Source: Clostridia bacterium (GTDB lineage Bacteria; UBA6262; WVXT01; JAUXBS01). From it: a DNA stretch of 9,881 nucleotides. Each line of letters opens with the position of its first letter. Positions within the stretch are counted from its first letter, which is position 1. The notes under the pieces were generated by a model that had not been told where the DNA came from, did not search any database, and was given only the letters and a program-made list of their open reading frames with translations. Of the stretch, positions 1 through 6,448 are shown one piece after another. Made by a program: the position numbers and the translations under genes. The stretch spans positions 1 through 9,881 of the forward strand of contig JAUXBS010000022.1 in assembly GCA_030619245.1 (NCBI GenBank), read 5' to 3'.

Positions 1-153
1 ACGGCTCTCAGCGCAGGCCTTGGATTTAAAATTACCAAGAATCTTGTTATTGACACGGTGCTCGTGACGTATATCTTATTCGCCGCGCCTGATGACCTTG
101 CAGTTAACAGTAATATATTTGCTCAGATTACCGCTAATTACTTTATGAAGTAA
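1..153 (+). CDS. C-terminal end of a probable outer-membrane beta-barrel protein (5' end outside window)
   Basis: Frame 1 is open from the first base and closes with TAA at 151-153, giving the last 50 residues. They alternate polar and hydrophobic residues as amphipathic beta strands do (ALSAGLGFKITKNLVIDTVL, then NIFAQITANYF). The pattern Gly, a few residues, KNLV, a strand, then a charged turn with Asp-Asp also occurs near the end of the next gene (KNLVLGVNMFFYRDD at its residues 301-315). This suggests a related barrel, although the chain here ends in Met-Lys rather than an aromatic residue. A strong terminator follows 18 bases later, so this gene ends its own transcript. The family assignment is inference from a short fragment; that it is the end of a gene is firm because of the terminator. 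Confidence 0.6.
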   Translation, partial: TALSAGLGFKITKNLVIDTVLVTYILFAAPDDLAVNSNIFAQITANYFMK

Positions 154-171
154 TCCAGGCATCTACAGAAT

Positions 172-209
172 AAAAAAGCCCCTGATTATTAATTTCAGGG
201 GCTTTTTTT
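172..209 (+). terminator. Intrinsic terminator
   Basis: An 8-bp GC-rich stem (GCCCCTGA at 178-185 with TCAGGGGC at 195-202) and a 9-nt loop are preceded by six A and followed by seven T (203-209), so the stem can extend through A-T pairs. It lies 18 bases after the stop of the upstream partial gene. The A-tract also gives the reverse strand a T-tract, but no leftward gene ends here. Confidence 0.93.
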
Positions 210-212
210 ATA

Positions 213-241
213 TTGACATAATATCTTATTTTTGATAATCT
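213..241 (+). promoter_or_regulatory. Candidate sigma70-type promoter for the porin gene
   Basis: A perfect TTGACA lies at 213-218. A -10 candidate GATAAT lies at 234-239 (15-bp spacer), or the poorer TAATCT at 236-241 gives a 17-bp spacer. It sits directly after the terminator and about 30 bp before the ATG at 271. The start is supported by an AAAGG Shine-Dalgarno-like site at 258-262. The exact -10 is uncertain. Confidence 0.5.
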
Positions 242-270
242 AACCTTAAATTATTTTAAAGGTAAATATT

Positions 271-1434
271 ATGAGAAAATTTATACTTCCTATACTTATA
301 CTGACAGCTTTTATTTCACCTGTTTACGCTGAAATCAATATCGGGGCCGAAACAAGGGTAAGGGGCATTACCTGCAGGGACAACAATTTCTACAATATCA
401 GCGCCGATTCCTTTACTGCAACCGCTTATTTCCAGCAGAGAACCCGTGTATATCTTGAGGGAACGCTTGCCGATAACGTGTCCGTCAATACTAGTTTCCA
501 GTCAATCGGCAAATGGAATGAAACAACGGATTTATTCTTTGAAACCGCCTATATCAAATTCTCCAGGTTAACAACTATTATGAAGGACAACTTCCAGCTT
601 GATTTTACTGCCGGAAGGATGCCCATAGAATACGGTAACGGCATTGCGGTAAGGGATGCCGACTCAGCCACCGGTTTTAACGCCCTGAAAGCGGATTTCA
701 CCTTCAGGAAAGATGCCAGCCTTGAAGTATTTGGAATAGCTTATTCTACAAACTCAACCGTTCTCGGCGGAGTTTTTAATAAAATATGGAAGAAGGATAT
801 GATTAAGCAATATTTTTATTCCCTATACCAGATAAGAAGTGATGACGCTAATGAATCAGGGCTGTTTGTTGGTTCCCGTGTTTACGTAAACCCCAAACCA
901 GACGTATCCTACAGCGTTGAATTTGCGAAGGAAATCGGCGGAAAAGGGATGGCCTTTGACGCCGGCATTGACCTTACCGCAGAAGGCATAAAAATAAAGG
1001 TCCTGGCTGATTTACTTTACGGCAACAGCGATTTTTCACTGGATACCGCGTGGCTTGACTATCATATTTACGGTGAATACTTTATATCCAATAGATCCAA
1101 TTTCGGTTATTATGACAATAAACTAAGAAACCTTACCATAATAAGAGTCGGTGGCACCTATAATGAGATTAAAAACCTCGTACTTGGCGTAAACATGTTT
1201 TTTTACAGGGATGACGGCGGCGGCAGTATAATTAATACTATTGTTACACCCGGCACTTATGACGCCGGTACTGAAACTGATTTTTATGCTATTTATAATT
1301 TTTCAAGTAATACAAGAATCAGGCTTATTATTGGCCTTTATGACCCCGGGACTTTAGTCTATTATCCGGGTAAATCACCAACTAAAGATGATTTTGCCCG
1401 TAAATTGCTCCTGGAATGCCAGGCCAGATTTTAG
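271..1434 (+). CDS. Outer-membrane porin, alginate-export (AlgE-like) type beta-barrel
   Basis: This 387-residue protein has a clear signal peptide: basic MRK, a hydrophobic core and PVYA with likely cleavage after residue 20. The mature chain reads as a beta-barrel of amphipathic strands. The stretch FQQRTRVYLEG (54-64), then a strand pair with KWNE (81-84), then GRMPIEYGNG (115-124) and DADSATGFNALKADF (129-143) matches the pattern I know from alginate-export family porins, where a Gly-Arg strand is followed by a D-x-D loop and a G-x-[DN]-A-L strand. It ends in Phe, as barrel proteins usually do for BAM recognition. The likely role is passive uptake or export of a small solute or oligosaccharide; the substrate cannot be read from sequence. 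It is transcribed alone from a promoter just after the upstream terminator. Start ATG 271 has AAAGG eight bases upstream. The barrel call is fairly sure, the precise family less so. Confidence 0.72.
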   Translation: MRKFILPILILTAFISPVYAEINIGAETRVRGITCRDNNFYNISADSFTATAYFQQRTRVYLEGTLADNVSVNTSFQSIGKWNETTDLFFETAYIKFSRLTTIMKDNFQLDFTAGRMPIEYGNGIAVRDADSATGFNALKADFTFRKDASLEVFGIAYSTNSTVLGGVFNKIWKKDMIKQYFYSLYQIRSDDANESGLFVGSRVYVNPKPDVSYSVEFAKEIGGKGMAFDAGIDLTAEGIKIKVLADLLYGNSDFSLDTAWLDYHIYGEYFISNRSNFGYYDNKLRNLTIIRVGGTYNEIKNLVLGVNMFFYRDDGGGSIINTIVTPGTYDAGTETDFYAIYNFSSNTRIRLIIGLYDPGTLVYYPGKSPTKDDFARKLLLECQARF

Positions 1435-1451
1435 TGAAACCAGCAATATTC

Positions 1452-1482
1452 TTGCCATTTATTCATTATATACTCATATAAT
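1452..1482 (+). promoter_or_regulatory. Candidate promoter for the tandem-HTH gene
   Basis: A perfect TATAAT lies at 1477-1482, with TTGCCA (one mismatch to TTGACA) at 1452-1457. The spacer of 19 bp is longer than ideal. Initiation would fall near 1489, leaving a leader of about 28 nt before the ATG at 1517. No terminator is visible after the porin stop at 1434, so read-through from the porin promoter is also possible. Confidence 0.4.
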
Positions 1483-1516
1483 TGACTATTCCATTTTTTT
1501 CCGAGGAACAAGCCTA

Positions 1517-1930
1517 ATGTTAGATGAAATCAAAGAACTCAATGATTTATTAAAATATGCTGATATTTCACAGGCAGAACTTGCCAGGCAGTTCAAAGTA
1601 AGTAAAATGTCTGTTTCAAAGTGGCTCAACGGCAAATCTGTCCCAACAAAGAAGAAAATAGCCAATATACGTGATTTCCTGGCTAAATTCAAGGGTGTCA
1701 TGAAGCAAAGGGGGATGAAAACCCTTAAAAAGGCAATAAACCTTAATAAGGATACGGTTGTCAATAGCTTAATTGAATTCTGGAGTATTCATAGGAATTT
1801 TGATGCCAATATCAGGGGTTTGTCTAAATATACAGGTGTAACGCCGGGAACAGTATATAAATGGTTAAATAGAAAATCCTATCCAAAACCTGCCAAGATA
1901 AGACTAATCGATGAATGGCTGAATAAGTAA
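1517..1930 (+). CDS. Small regulator with two tandem XRE-like helix-turn-helix units
   Basis: This 137-residue protein has two similar DNA-binding units. Unit 1 (17-55) has ISQAELARQFKVSKMSVSKW and then LNGKSVPTKKKI. Unit 2 (97-135) has GLSKYTGVTPGTVYKWLNRK and then SYPKPAKI. Exactly 80 residues apart, 14 of 39 positions are identical, including V-x-K-W-L-N-x-K-S-x-P. Each looks like the core of an XRE/Cro-type fold, where the second helix of the HTH carries Ser/Thr-x-x-x-V-x-K/x-W. The linker (56-96) is basic at first (KFKGVMKQRGMKTLKKAINL). No effector or metal-binding domain is present. Start: the frame is open back to 1388 inside the porin gene, but ATG 1517 has GAGGA at 1503-1507 with a 9-base spacing, and the sequence before it (IFFRGTSL) looks like untranslated leader. 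The targets are unknown; both neighbours are candidates. Confidence 0.75.
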   Translation: MLDEIKELNDLLKYADISQAELARQFKVSKMSVSKWLNGKSVPTKKKIANIRDFLAKFKGVMKQRGMKTLKKAINLNKDTVVNSLIEFWSIHRNFDANIRGLSKYTGVTPGTVYKWLNRKSYPKPAKIRLIDEWLNK

Positions 1931-1976
1931 GAATCCGTTGTTAAAGTGAATCCTTATAAACATATATGAATTAGCT

Positions 1977-2022
1977 AATAATACCCAAAAACAGCTATTA
2001 AAGCAGAATATTAGGTATTATT
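1977..2022 (+). terminator. Weak hairpin after the HTH gene, possible terminator
   Basis: AATAATACC (1977-1985) pairs with GGTATTATT (2014-2022) across a 28-nt gap, and the 3' arm runs into a T-rich end (TTATTTTG). The stem is AT-rich and the loop long, so it would be a poor intrinsic terminator. It is the only candidate within 100 bases of the HTH stop codon. Confidence 0.25.
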
Positions 2023-2253
2023 TTGTCGACTGTGTAGTTTACATTATATACACTACGTCCTATAAGATATATTATGTTTCCGTTGGCTTGTAAGTGATAG
2101 CCTGATTACCTTAAAGTTGTTTCTAATATATAATGTGATATGTGTTTATATATCAGTATATTCGCTGTATATGTATAAGTTACTTTAAGTTTTGGATTTT
2201 AGCACTCTCATTTTATCGACGATTTATGAAATTTTTAAACTTTTTCAGGATTT

Positions 2254-2507
2254 CAAACCAGACCAGCGCAAAATCAGGATGGGACCAGGGTTTAAAAAAT
2301 AAAGCCTTAAAATCAGGCCTCCCATGCCGGGGCACCCCCAAAACCCAAAATAGGCCATTTTGGAAAACCGGCAAACCAGTCAAAAATATTGGATTTTTAC
2401 AGAAACAGGATTGGATTCTACGGCAGGGCCACAAACAGACCAACAGGACAATCAGGAATCAGCATTAATTTGCCCCATCCCCTTTCCCTGTCCAAACAGA
2501 CCAACGG
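2254..2507. repeat. Degenerate direct repeats with about 60-bp spacing
   Basis: The 13-mer CAAACAGACCAAC occurs exactly at 2432-2444 and 2493-2505, 61 bases apart. Diverged relatives lie at 2254 (CAAACCAGACCAGCG) and 2372 (CAAACCAGTC), so starts fall at 2254, 2372, 2432 and 2493, with spacings of 118, 60 and 61. The word AAAATCAGG recurs at 2270-2278 and 2309-2317, and CAGGAT at 2246, 2275 and 2416. The field looks like an eroded repeat array rather than a gene. Confidence 0.45.
2345..2363. repeat. Perfect inverted repeat inside the repeat field
   Basis: CCAAAAT (2345-2351) and ATTTTGG (2357-2363) form a perfect 7-bp inverted repeat around AGGCC. On either strand this is a hairpin with a 5-nt loop. 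There is no T-tract after it, so a terminator role is not supported; it could be a protein site or an RNA stem. Confidence 0.5.
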
Positions 2508-2514
2508 AAATACC

Positions 2515-2531
2515 TGATTTTCAGAAAATCA
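2515..2531 (-). repeat. Inverted repeat just after the leftward operon
   Basis: TGATTTT (2515-2521) and AAAATCA (2525-2531) are perfect complements around a 3-nt centre. It lies 30 bases past the stop of the leftward TPR gene, where a 3'-end hairpin would be expected. The stem is AT-rich and no U-run follows on the minus strand, so its value as a terminator is doubtful. Confidence 0.4.
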
Positions 2532-2560
2532 TAAATACAGATGGTTATTTCAGAGTACCT

Positions 2561-4705
2561 TTAATGTTGCATTATTTCCAGAAGCTTATTCATGTTATCC
2601 GCGGCATCCTGATGTTTCGGGTCTAACTCAAGCGCTTCAGCAAACCGGCTGTAGCCCTGATTATAGTTTCCCAGCTCACAGTAATAAACTCCAAGATTGT
2701 TATGAGCGCTGGCATAATCAGGATCAATTTTAATAGCTTTGACGCATACTTCAAACGCTTTATTGATATTATGCAGCCCGTACCATCCCTTTGAAATATT
2801 TAAATAACTTAGCGCAACATCAGGAGACAGCATAACCTCATCAAACTCTTTGTTGTTTTCCTTTAAAAACCCCGCTATTTCCTTATATTCCTTTTCCAGT
2901 TCATTTAATATATCTAATTTATCCCTGTAATACGGAGTATCCTGCTCTTCTTTGCATATTTCTATATATTTACTCTTAACCCGGTTATATACGCTCATAT
3001 AAAAACTTCTTGCTTTTTTTCTTATCTTCTCATTGCAGGACATCTCACCGTAGAATAAATATTTCACCATGAGCTCCCTTTCATCCTTTGGAACATTCAA
3101 TTTACCCTGCCTGTAATGACCCGCATCGGTTTTAACCTTACCGGCAATTATACCATCAACATATTTTATTTCTTCAAGAGCAGGAGTATAACACGGCATT
3201 AACTGCAATATTCTCTCAAGGTACACCCTTGACGCTGAATAATACTTCTTGCAATTCATAATCCCGGCTAAATAATGAAGATTTTCTATGTCATAAGGGT
3301 TATACAGGTATAAGCGGGAAAAGAAATATTCCGACCAGTCGTATAAACCAATATAAAAATATAACTTCCCTGCTGATTTAAAGAACAGCATTCTATCCTC
3401 TACTTTCTTCTTTTTAATGGGTGTAATCCCGGTATTATATGAATGCAGTTCTATATCCTCGAGAAACTCATGTTTCTTTATAAGCTTTGCCAGTTTAATC
3501 AGATAATAGAAAGCCGTCCTGTAATCTCCTTCCCTGCTATGAATCTCTGACAGGAAAGAAAACGAATACTTCTTCCTTTCAGGGGAACCTTCATCCGCAA
3601 TAACCATAAAATGTTTCATAGCTTCATCAAACAACCCTGCTTTATAATAACTCCTTGCCAGCCTGTATTTTTCTTCTTCACCATCCTGTGAATTCCAGAA
3701 AGTAACATCTGTAGCATACCTCCTGTTTTCCATGAACGTACAGGGTAAATAGTATAAACCAACCAAAAATATAATCATGAATGCCAGGCACTTTACTTTT
3801 TCAATCCTGTCACAAACCAGGTAAAACATATATGAAAGCGCAATTGAATAAAATACAACCAGAATATACAGGCACTTCTCAGTACAATGAACAGAATTAT
3901 CCTGATATGGATAAATAAAAGTTACTACACCTGAAATAACCGTTTTAAAAGCCTCCCGGGCAGTATAGATAAACTGTCCTAATATAAATTTATTCTCCGG
4001 AAAAAACGTAATAGGATAAAGTTTTATATTCAGAGTTATAAAATGATATAACAAATAAGCTATCAGCACTGCCAGTAATAGAGTAAACGCGCGGATTGGT
4101 TTGATGTTGCTTTTCTTAAAAACCAGGGCTGCCAGGAAAAGAATAAGAACCACGGGTAAAACAACGAGTATAAGATTGGAGTTGAATAATCCACCTATAA
4201 ACATCATAACACTGAGCGCATAATACCCCGCCCTGTTTTCTTTCAATGCAAGCAGTACCATTATCATAGTACTTAACAATAAAATAACATCTAACAGCAA
4301 ACATATATTACCAACCACATTAACGGCAGCCGTAGAAACAGGGTGGACCAAAAACACCACGGCTCCCAGGAGTGAAACCTTATCTTTTCTGAAAACAATA
4401 AAAATAAGGGTATATAAAAGGAGCGCCGCTATAACATGAAGCATTATCAGCGATATCCTCCAGCCAATTATATTCTTCCCGCTGATAACAGTCCTTAAAA
4501 CAGCCTCAACGGCCAGGCTTAAGGGATGGTACTGATCTTTGTAATGCAGTATTGCCTTTGTGAATATTACCGGAATGTTCCTGCAATTCTGAATCAGAGG
4601 ATTATCCGTAATAGAATCATACCCTGAAATAAACGCAGTATTATTGAGCGAGTTAGAATAAACAATGAAACCCAAAACGATTATTAATAAACATTTCTTC
4701 AGCAT
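2561..4705 (-). CDS. Multi-spanning GT-C-like membrane protein with C-terminal TPR repeats (TMTC-like)
   Basis: This 714-residue protein has two halves. Residues 1-325 hold roughly nine to ten membrane spans (for example 3-18, 83-105, 111-125, 131-153, 160-195, 205-225, 279-297, 305-321). Their landmarks resemble bacterial GT-C/TMTC-type proteins: YSNSLNN (16-22), DNPLI (34-38), YHPLSL (59-64), LHVIAALLLY (89-98) and HPVSTAAVNVVGN (121-133), where the family usually has HPIHTEAV. Residues 325-714 are soluble and helical, with TPR-like units at about 345-410, 445-510 and, most clearly, 630-705 (LNISKGWYGLHNINKAFEVC, AHNNLGVYYCELGNYNQGYS, FAEALELDPKH). The acidic pair usually seen in the first loop of GT-C enzymes is not obvious; GYDS (28-31) stands there. 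Transferase activity is therefore open, and a scaffold role is equally possible. It starts 20 bases after the propeller gene and is the last gene of the block. A paralogue lies at the right edge. Confidence 0.75.
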   Translation of the reverse strand: MLKKCLLIIVLGFIVYSNSLNNTAFISGYDSITDNPLIQNCRNIPVIFTKAILHYKDQYHPLSLAVEAVLRTVISGKNIIGWRISLIMLHVIAALLLYTLIFIVFRKDKVSLLGAVVFLVHPVSTAAVNVVGNICLLLDVILLLSTMIMVLLALKENRAGYYALSVMMFIGGLFNSNLILVVLPVVLILFLAALVFKKSNIKPIRAFTLLLAVLIAYLLYHFITLNIKLYPITFFPENKFILGQFIYTAREAFKTVISGVVTFIYPYQDNSVHCTEKCLYILVVFYSIALSYMFYLVCDRIEKVKCLAFMIIFLVGLYYLPCTFMENRRYATDVTFWNSQDGEEEKYRLARSYYKAGLFDEAMKHFMVIADEGSPERKKYSFSFLSEIHSREGDYRTAFYYLIKLAKLIKKHEFLEDIELHSYNTGITPIKKKKVEDRMLFFKSAGKLYFYIGLYDWSEYFFSRLYLYNPYDIENLHYLAGIMNCKKYYSASRVYLERILQLMPCYTPALEEIKYVDGIIAGKVKTDAGHYRQGKLNVPKDERELMVKYLFYGEMSCNEKIRKKARSFYMSVYNRVKSKYIEICKEEQDTPYYRDKLDILNELEKEYKEIAGFLKENNKEFDEVMLSPDVALSYLNISKGWYGLHNINKAFEVCVKAIKIDPDYASAHNNLGVYYCELGNYNQGYSRFAEALELDPKHQDAADNMNKLLEIMQH

Positions 4706-4716
4706 CTGGAATCCAG
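4706..4716 (-). promoter_or_regulatory. Palindrome over the ribosome-binding site of the TPR membrane protein
   Basis: CTGGA-A-TCCAG is a perfect palindrome directly before the ATG at 4705. On the mRNA it places the only Shine-Dalgarno-like bases (UGGA) in a short CUGG/CCAG stem. The preceding gene stops 20 bases upstream, so terminating ribosomes could open it (translational coupling). The stem is short and this role is inferred. Confidence 0.35.
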
Positions 4717-4725
4717 TCTAAAGAT

Positions 4726-6378
4726 TCAGTTATTTGCAATCTCTTCTGCGTTCCTGATTAAACCTTTATTCATAACCTTATATAGCTTTCCCGGGTCAAC
4801 ATCCGGAGCCTGTTTCTGAAATTCAGGAACATTATAGCTCTTCGGTACAAACTCCTTCTCAGGTAACATTACAGGAGGCGAACTCAACCCCTTCTTGTTT
4901 ATTTCGGTAAGATAAAGCCTGGCAAAAATACCATCATCTCTTTTTGAAGTAAATATCAACCACCTGCTATTGGAAGACCAGCTATGCCATGAATCCGCCG
5001 CGTATTCCGTATTACACTCAAGACGCCTTACTGTGCCTTCTTCCCTGGAATAAATGTATATATCACTGGAGGGCTTAATCAATGAACCATATTTTGACCT
5101 GCAGAAAGAAAGCCACTTGCCATCCGGCGAAAACCTCGGGTAATAATTACTCATACCGTTAAATGATGCGCCCTTCAACGGTACAGGCTCACCACCATTG
5201 CCATCATTATAGGGAATAAGGAATATACTATACTTCTGCCTGTATCTTCCCTCTTTTGCCGATTCTGTCCTATCCCTGCAAAATGCTATGGTTTCCCCGT
5301 CAAGTGACCAGCGGGGATAATTTTCCAGATATTCAGGGTCACTTGCTCCGGGCAAGAGAGAAATGGAATTCTTCTCAGTATCGTATACCGCTATATCCGC
5401 CGTAGGGCTAAATGCGTACTGGGTTTCCAGGGTTACAGGCGAACTGGTTTTTAACTTCTGCCTCACGGTCAATGCCAGTTTTTTGCCATCAGGCGACCAG
5501 CTTACGAAAGTACTTCCCCCGAGAGGAATCTTGATTCTTTCCCCTGTCTTCTCTTTTATATCATATACTAAAAATCCGGCCCCCCCCTCAACCATGTTTC
5601 TCCACTGGACACATGCCTTCTCACTATCTGCTTTACCTGTGAAGGTATGACACGAAGCGCAAAACCTGCCTTTACATGGCAGGAAAGTTTTAACCTTAAA
5701 ATCACTTAAATACCTGATAAATATATCCGGGGTTTTTGCCGCAGTAAAAGAGGGGGTTACAAAACGATAAACAACAACTTCGTCAGCGGGGAATTCTGAT
5801 ATCCTGAAAGATACCGGATGACTTCTATGTATTTTATTTTCTTCCGCATTATTATCTGCCTTATATCCCGACACTTGCAGCCTGACATACTGCCCGGCAG
5901 CTTCTTTCTTTATTCTTGACCATATTCTCCCTGACGGCCTCCATGATTGTTTACGCGTAACAACCTGTACCCCGGTACCATTTTCCAGAATAAATTCAAC
6001 AAGCCATAAGTTGTTATTTAAATCATCCCATTTGAACAGGGGCGGGGCAATATTTAGCGGGAAAGAGGCCTTATCATAAGGCCTGTATATTTGCAGTAAT
6101 TCCGGTTTTTTCCTGTTCCTGTATATCGTAGAAACATTCTCTTCTTTTCTTATACTGGCTCCGGATACAGCGTCTAAACCGGGTGTAGAACCATGGACGA
6201 ATTCTATTTCCTGGTAAGGTATATCTATTATTTCCGCGCCAGCGGACGTAAAACATTTCAACTGCTGTTCCCCTGTACCCTTATCATAAATAATAACCGT
6301 ATTGTTGTCGTTTATGGATACATACCAGCAGAATACAACCGCCAATAAAATGCTTATTATTACAACTGCTCGCCTCAT
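4726..6378 (-). CDS. Membrane-anchored or exported TolB-like beta-propeller with a CXXCH haem-c site
   Basis: This 550-residue protein begins with a hydrophobic segment (4-20, VVIISILLAVVFCWYV) that acts as signal or anchor; no clear cleavage site follows, so the mature part is probably tethered in the periplasm. Residues about 95-215 look like a beta-sandwich (YRPYDKASFPLNIAPPLFKW, WRPSGRIWSRI). FCASCH (239-244) supplies one CXXCH motif for covalent haem. A PD40/TolB-type propeller follows, with blade signatures WSPDG (294-298), WSLDG (357-361), FSPDG (416-420) and a degenerate WSSNS (467-471). The basic tail (504-550) lies outside the blades. It may be a haem-bearing sensor, electron carrier or assembly factor; the exact role is unknown. 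The CcsA-type gene a little upstream supports real haem attachment. Start ATG 6378 has AGGGG at 6386-6390 with 7-base spacing. An eight-G run in the coding strand (5580-5587) follows the haem motif. Confidence 0.78.
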   Translation of the reverse strand: MRRAVVIISILLAVVFCWYVSINDNNTVIIYDKGTGEQQLKCFTSAGAEIIDIPYQEIEFVHGSTPGLDAVSGASIRKEENVSTIYRNRKKPELLQIYRPYDKASFPLNIAPPLFKWDDLNNNLWLVEFILENGTGVQVVTRKQSWRPSGRIWSRIKKEAAGQYVRLQVSGYKADNNAEENKIHRSHPVSFRISEFPADEVVVYRFVTPSFTAAKTPDIFIRYLSDFKVKTFLPCKGRFCASCHTFTGKADSEKACVQWRNMVEGGAGFLVYDIKEKTGERIKIPLGGSTFVSWSPDGKKLALTVRQKLKTSSPVTLETQYAFSPTADIAVYDTEKNSISLLPGASDPEYLENYPRWSLDGETIAFCRDRTESAKEGRYRQKYSIFLIPYNDGNGGEPVPLKGASFNGMSNYYPRFSPDGKWLSFCRSKYGSLIKPSSDIYIYSREEGTVRRLECNTEYAADSWHSWSSNSRWLIFTSKRDDGIFARLYLTEINKKGLSSPPVMLPEKEFVPKSYNVPEFQKQAPDVDPGKLYKVMNKGLIRNAEEIANN

Positions 6379-6414
6379 AGCATCACCCCTGTAGACGATT
6401 GTGCCAGCTCAATA

Positions 6415-6438
6415 ATCCAGCATCCCTGGATACCAGGG
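6415..6438 (-). promoter_or_regulatory. Two overlapping, mutually exclusive hairpins upstream of the propeller gene
   Basis: CCCTGG (6424-6429) pairs perfectly with CCAGGG (6433-6438), while ATCCAG (6415-6420) pairs perfectly with CTGGAT (6426-6431). The two stems share bases 6426-6429, so only one can form. They lie between the small ORF stop (6449) and the propeller start (6378). On the minus strand no U-run follows, so this is not an intrinsic terminator; it may be a processing, stability or translation-control element. Confidence 0.4.
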
Positions 6439-6448
6439 TTTTAACCGG

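Larger units (their letters stand above)
1931..2560. other. 630-bp non-coding region between convergent transcription units
   Basis: I find no credible gene here. Open frames of up to about 108 codons exist, but they lack ribosome sites and protein-like composition. The left part (to about 2215) is very AT-rich, with many TATATA steps and small inverted repeats, including GTAGT/ACTAC at 2034-2056. The right part (about 2230-2530) has a different make-up: rich in A and C on the + strand, poor in T, with recurring CAAACAGACC and AATCAGG words. It separates the rightward HTH gene from the leftward TPR gene. Confidence 0.7.

Noticed and set aside
1388..1516. Upstream ATG extending the HTH protein into the porin gene
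   Set aside because: It overlaps the porin end, has no ribosome site, and the extra residues do not look like protein. ATG 1517 has a good GAGGA.
2213..2443. 76-codon minus-strand frame
   Set aside because: It lies across the repeats, has no plausible start site and shows no recognisable motif.
2142..2468. 108-codon + strand frame in the intergenic region
   Set aside because: No ribosome site, unlike-protein composition, and it runs through the repeat field.
2360..2626. 88-codon + strand frame
   Set aside because: It overlaps the end of the TPR gene on the other strand and reads through repeats; a chance frame.
5363..5650. 95-codon + strand frame
   Set aside because: Antisense shadow of the propeller gene.
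6439..6442. T-run after the CCCTGG hairpin as a + strand terminator
   Set aside because: No rightward gene ends here and the run is only four T.
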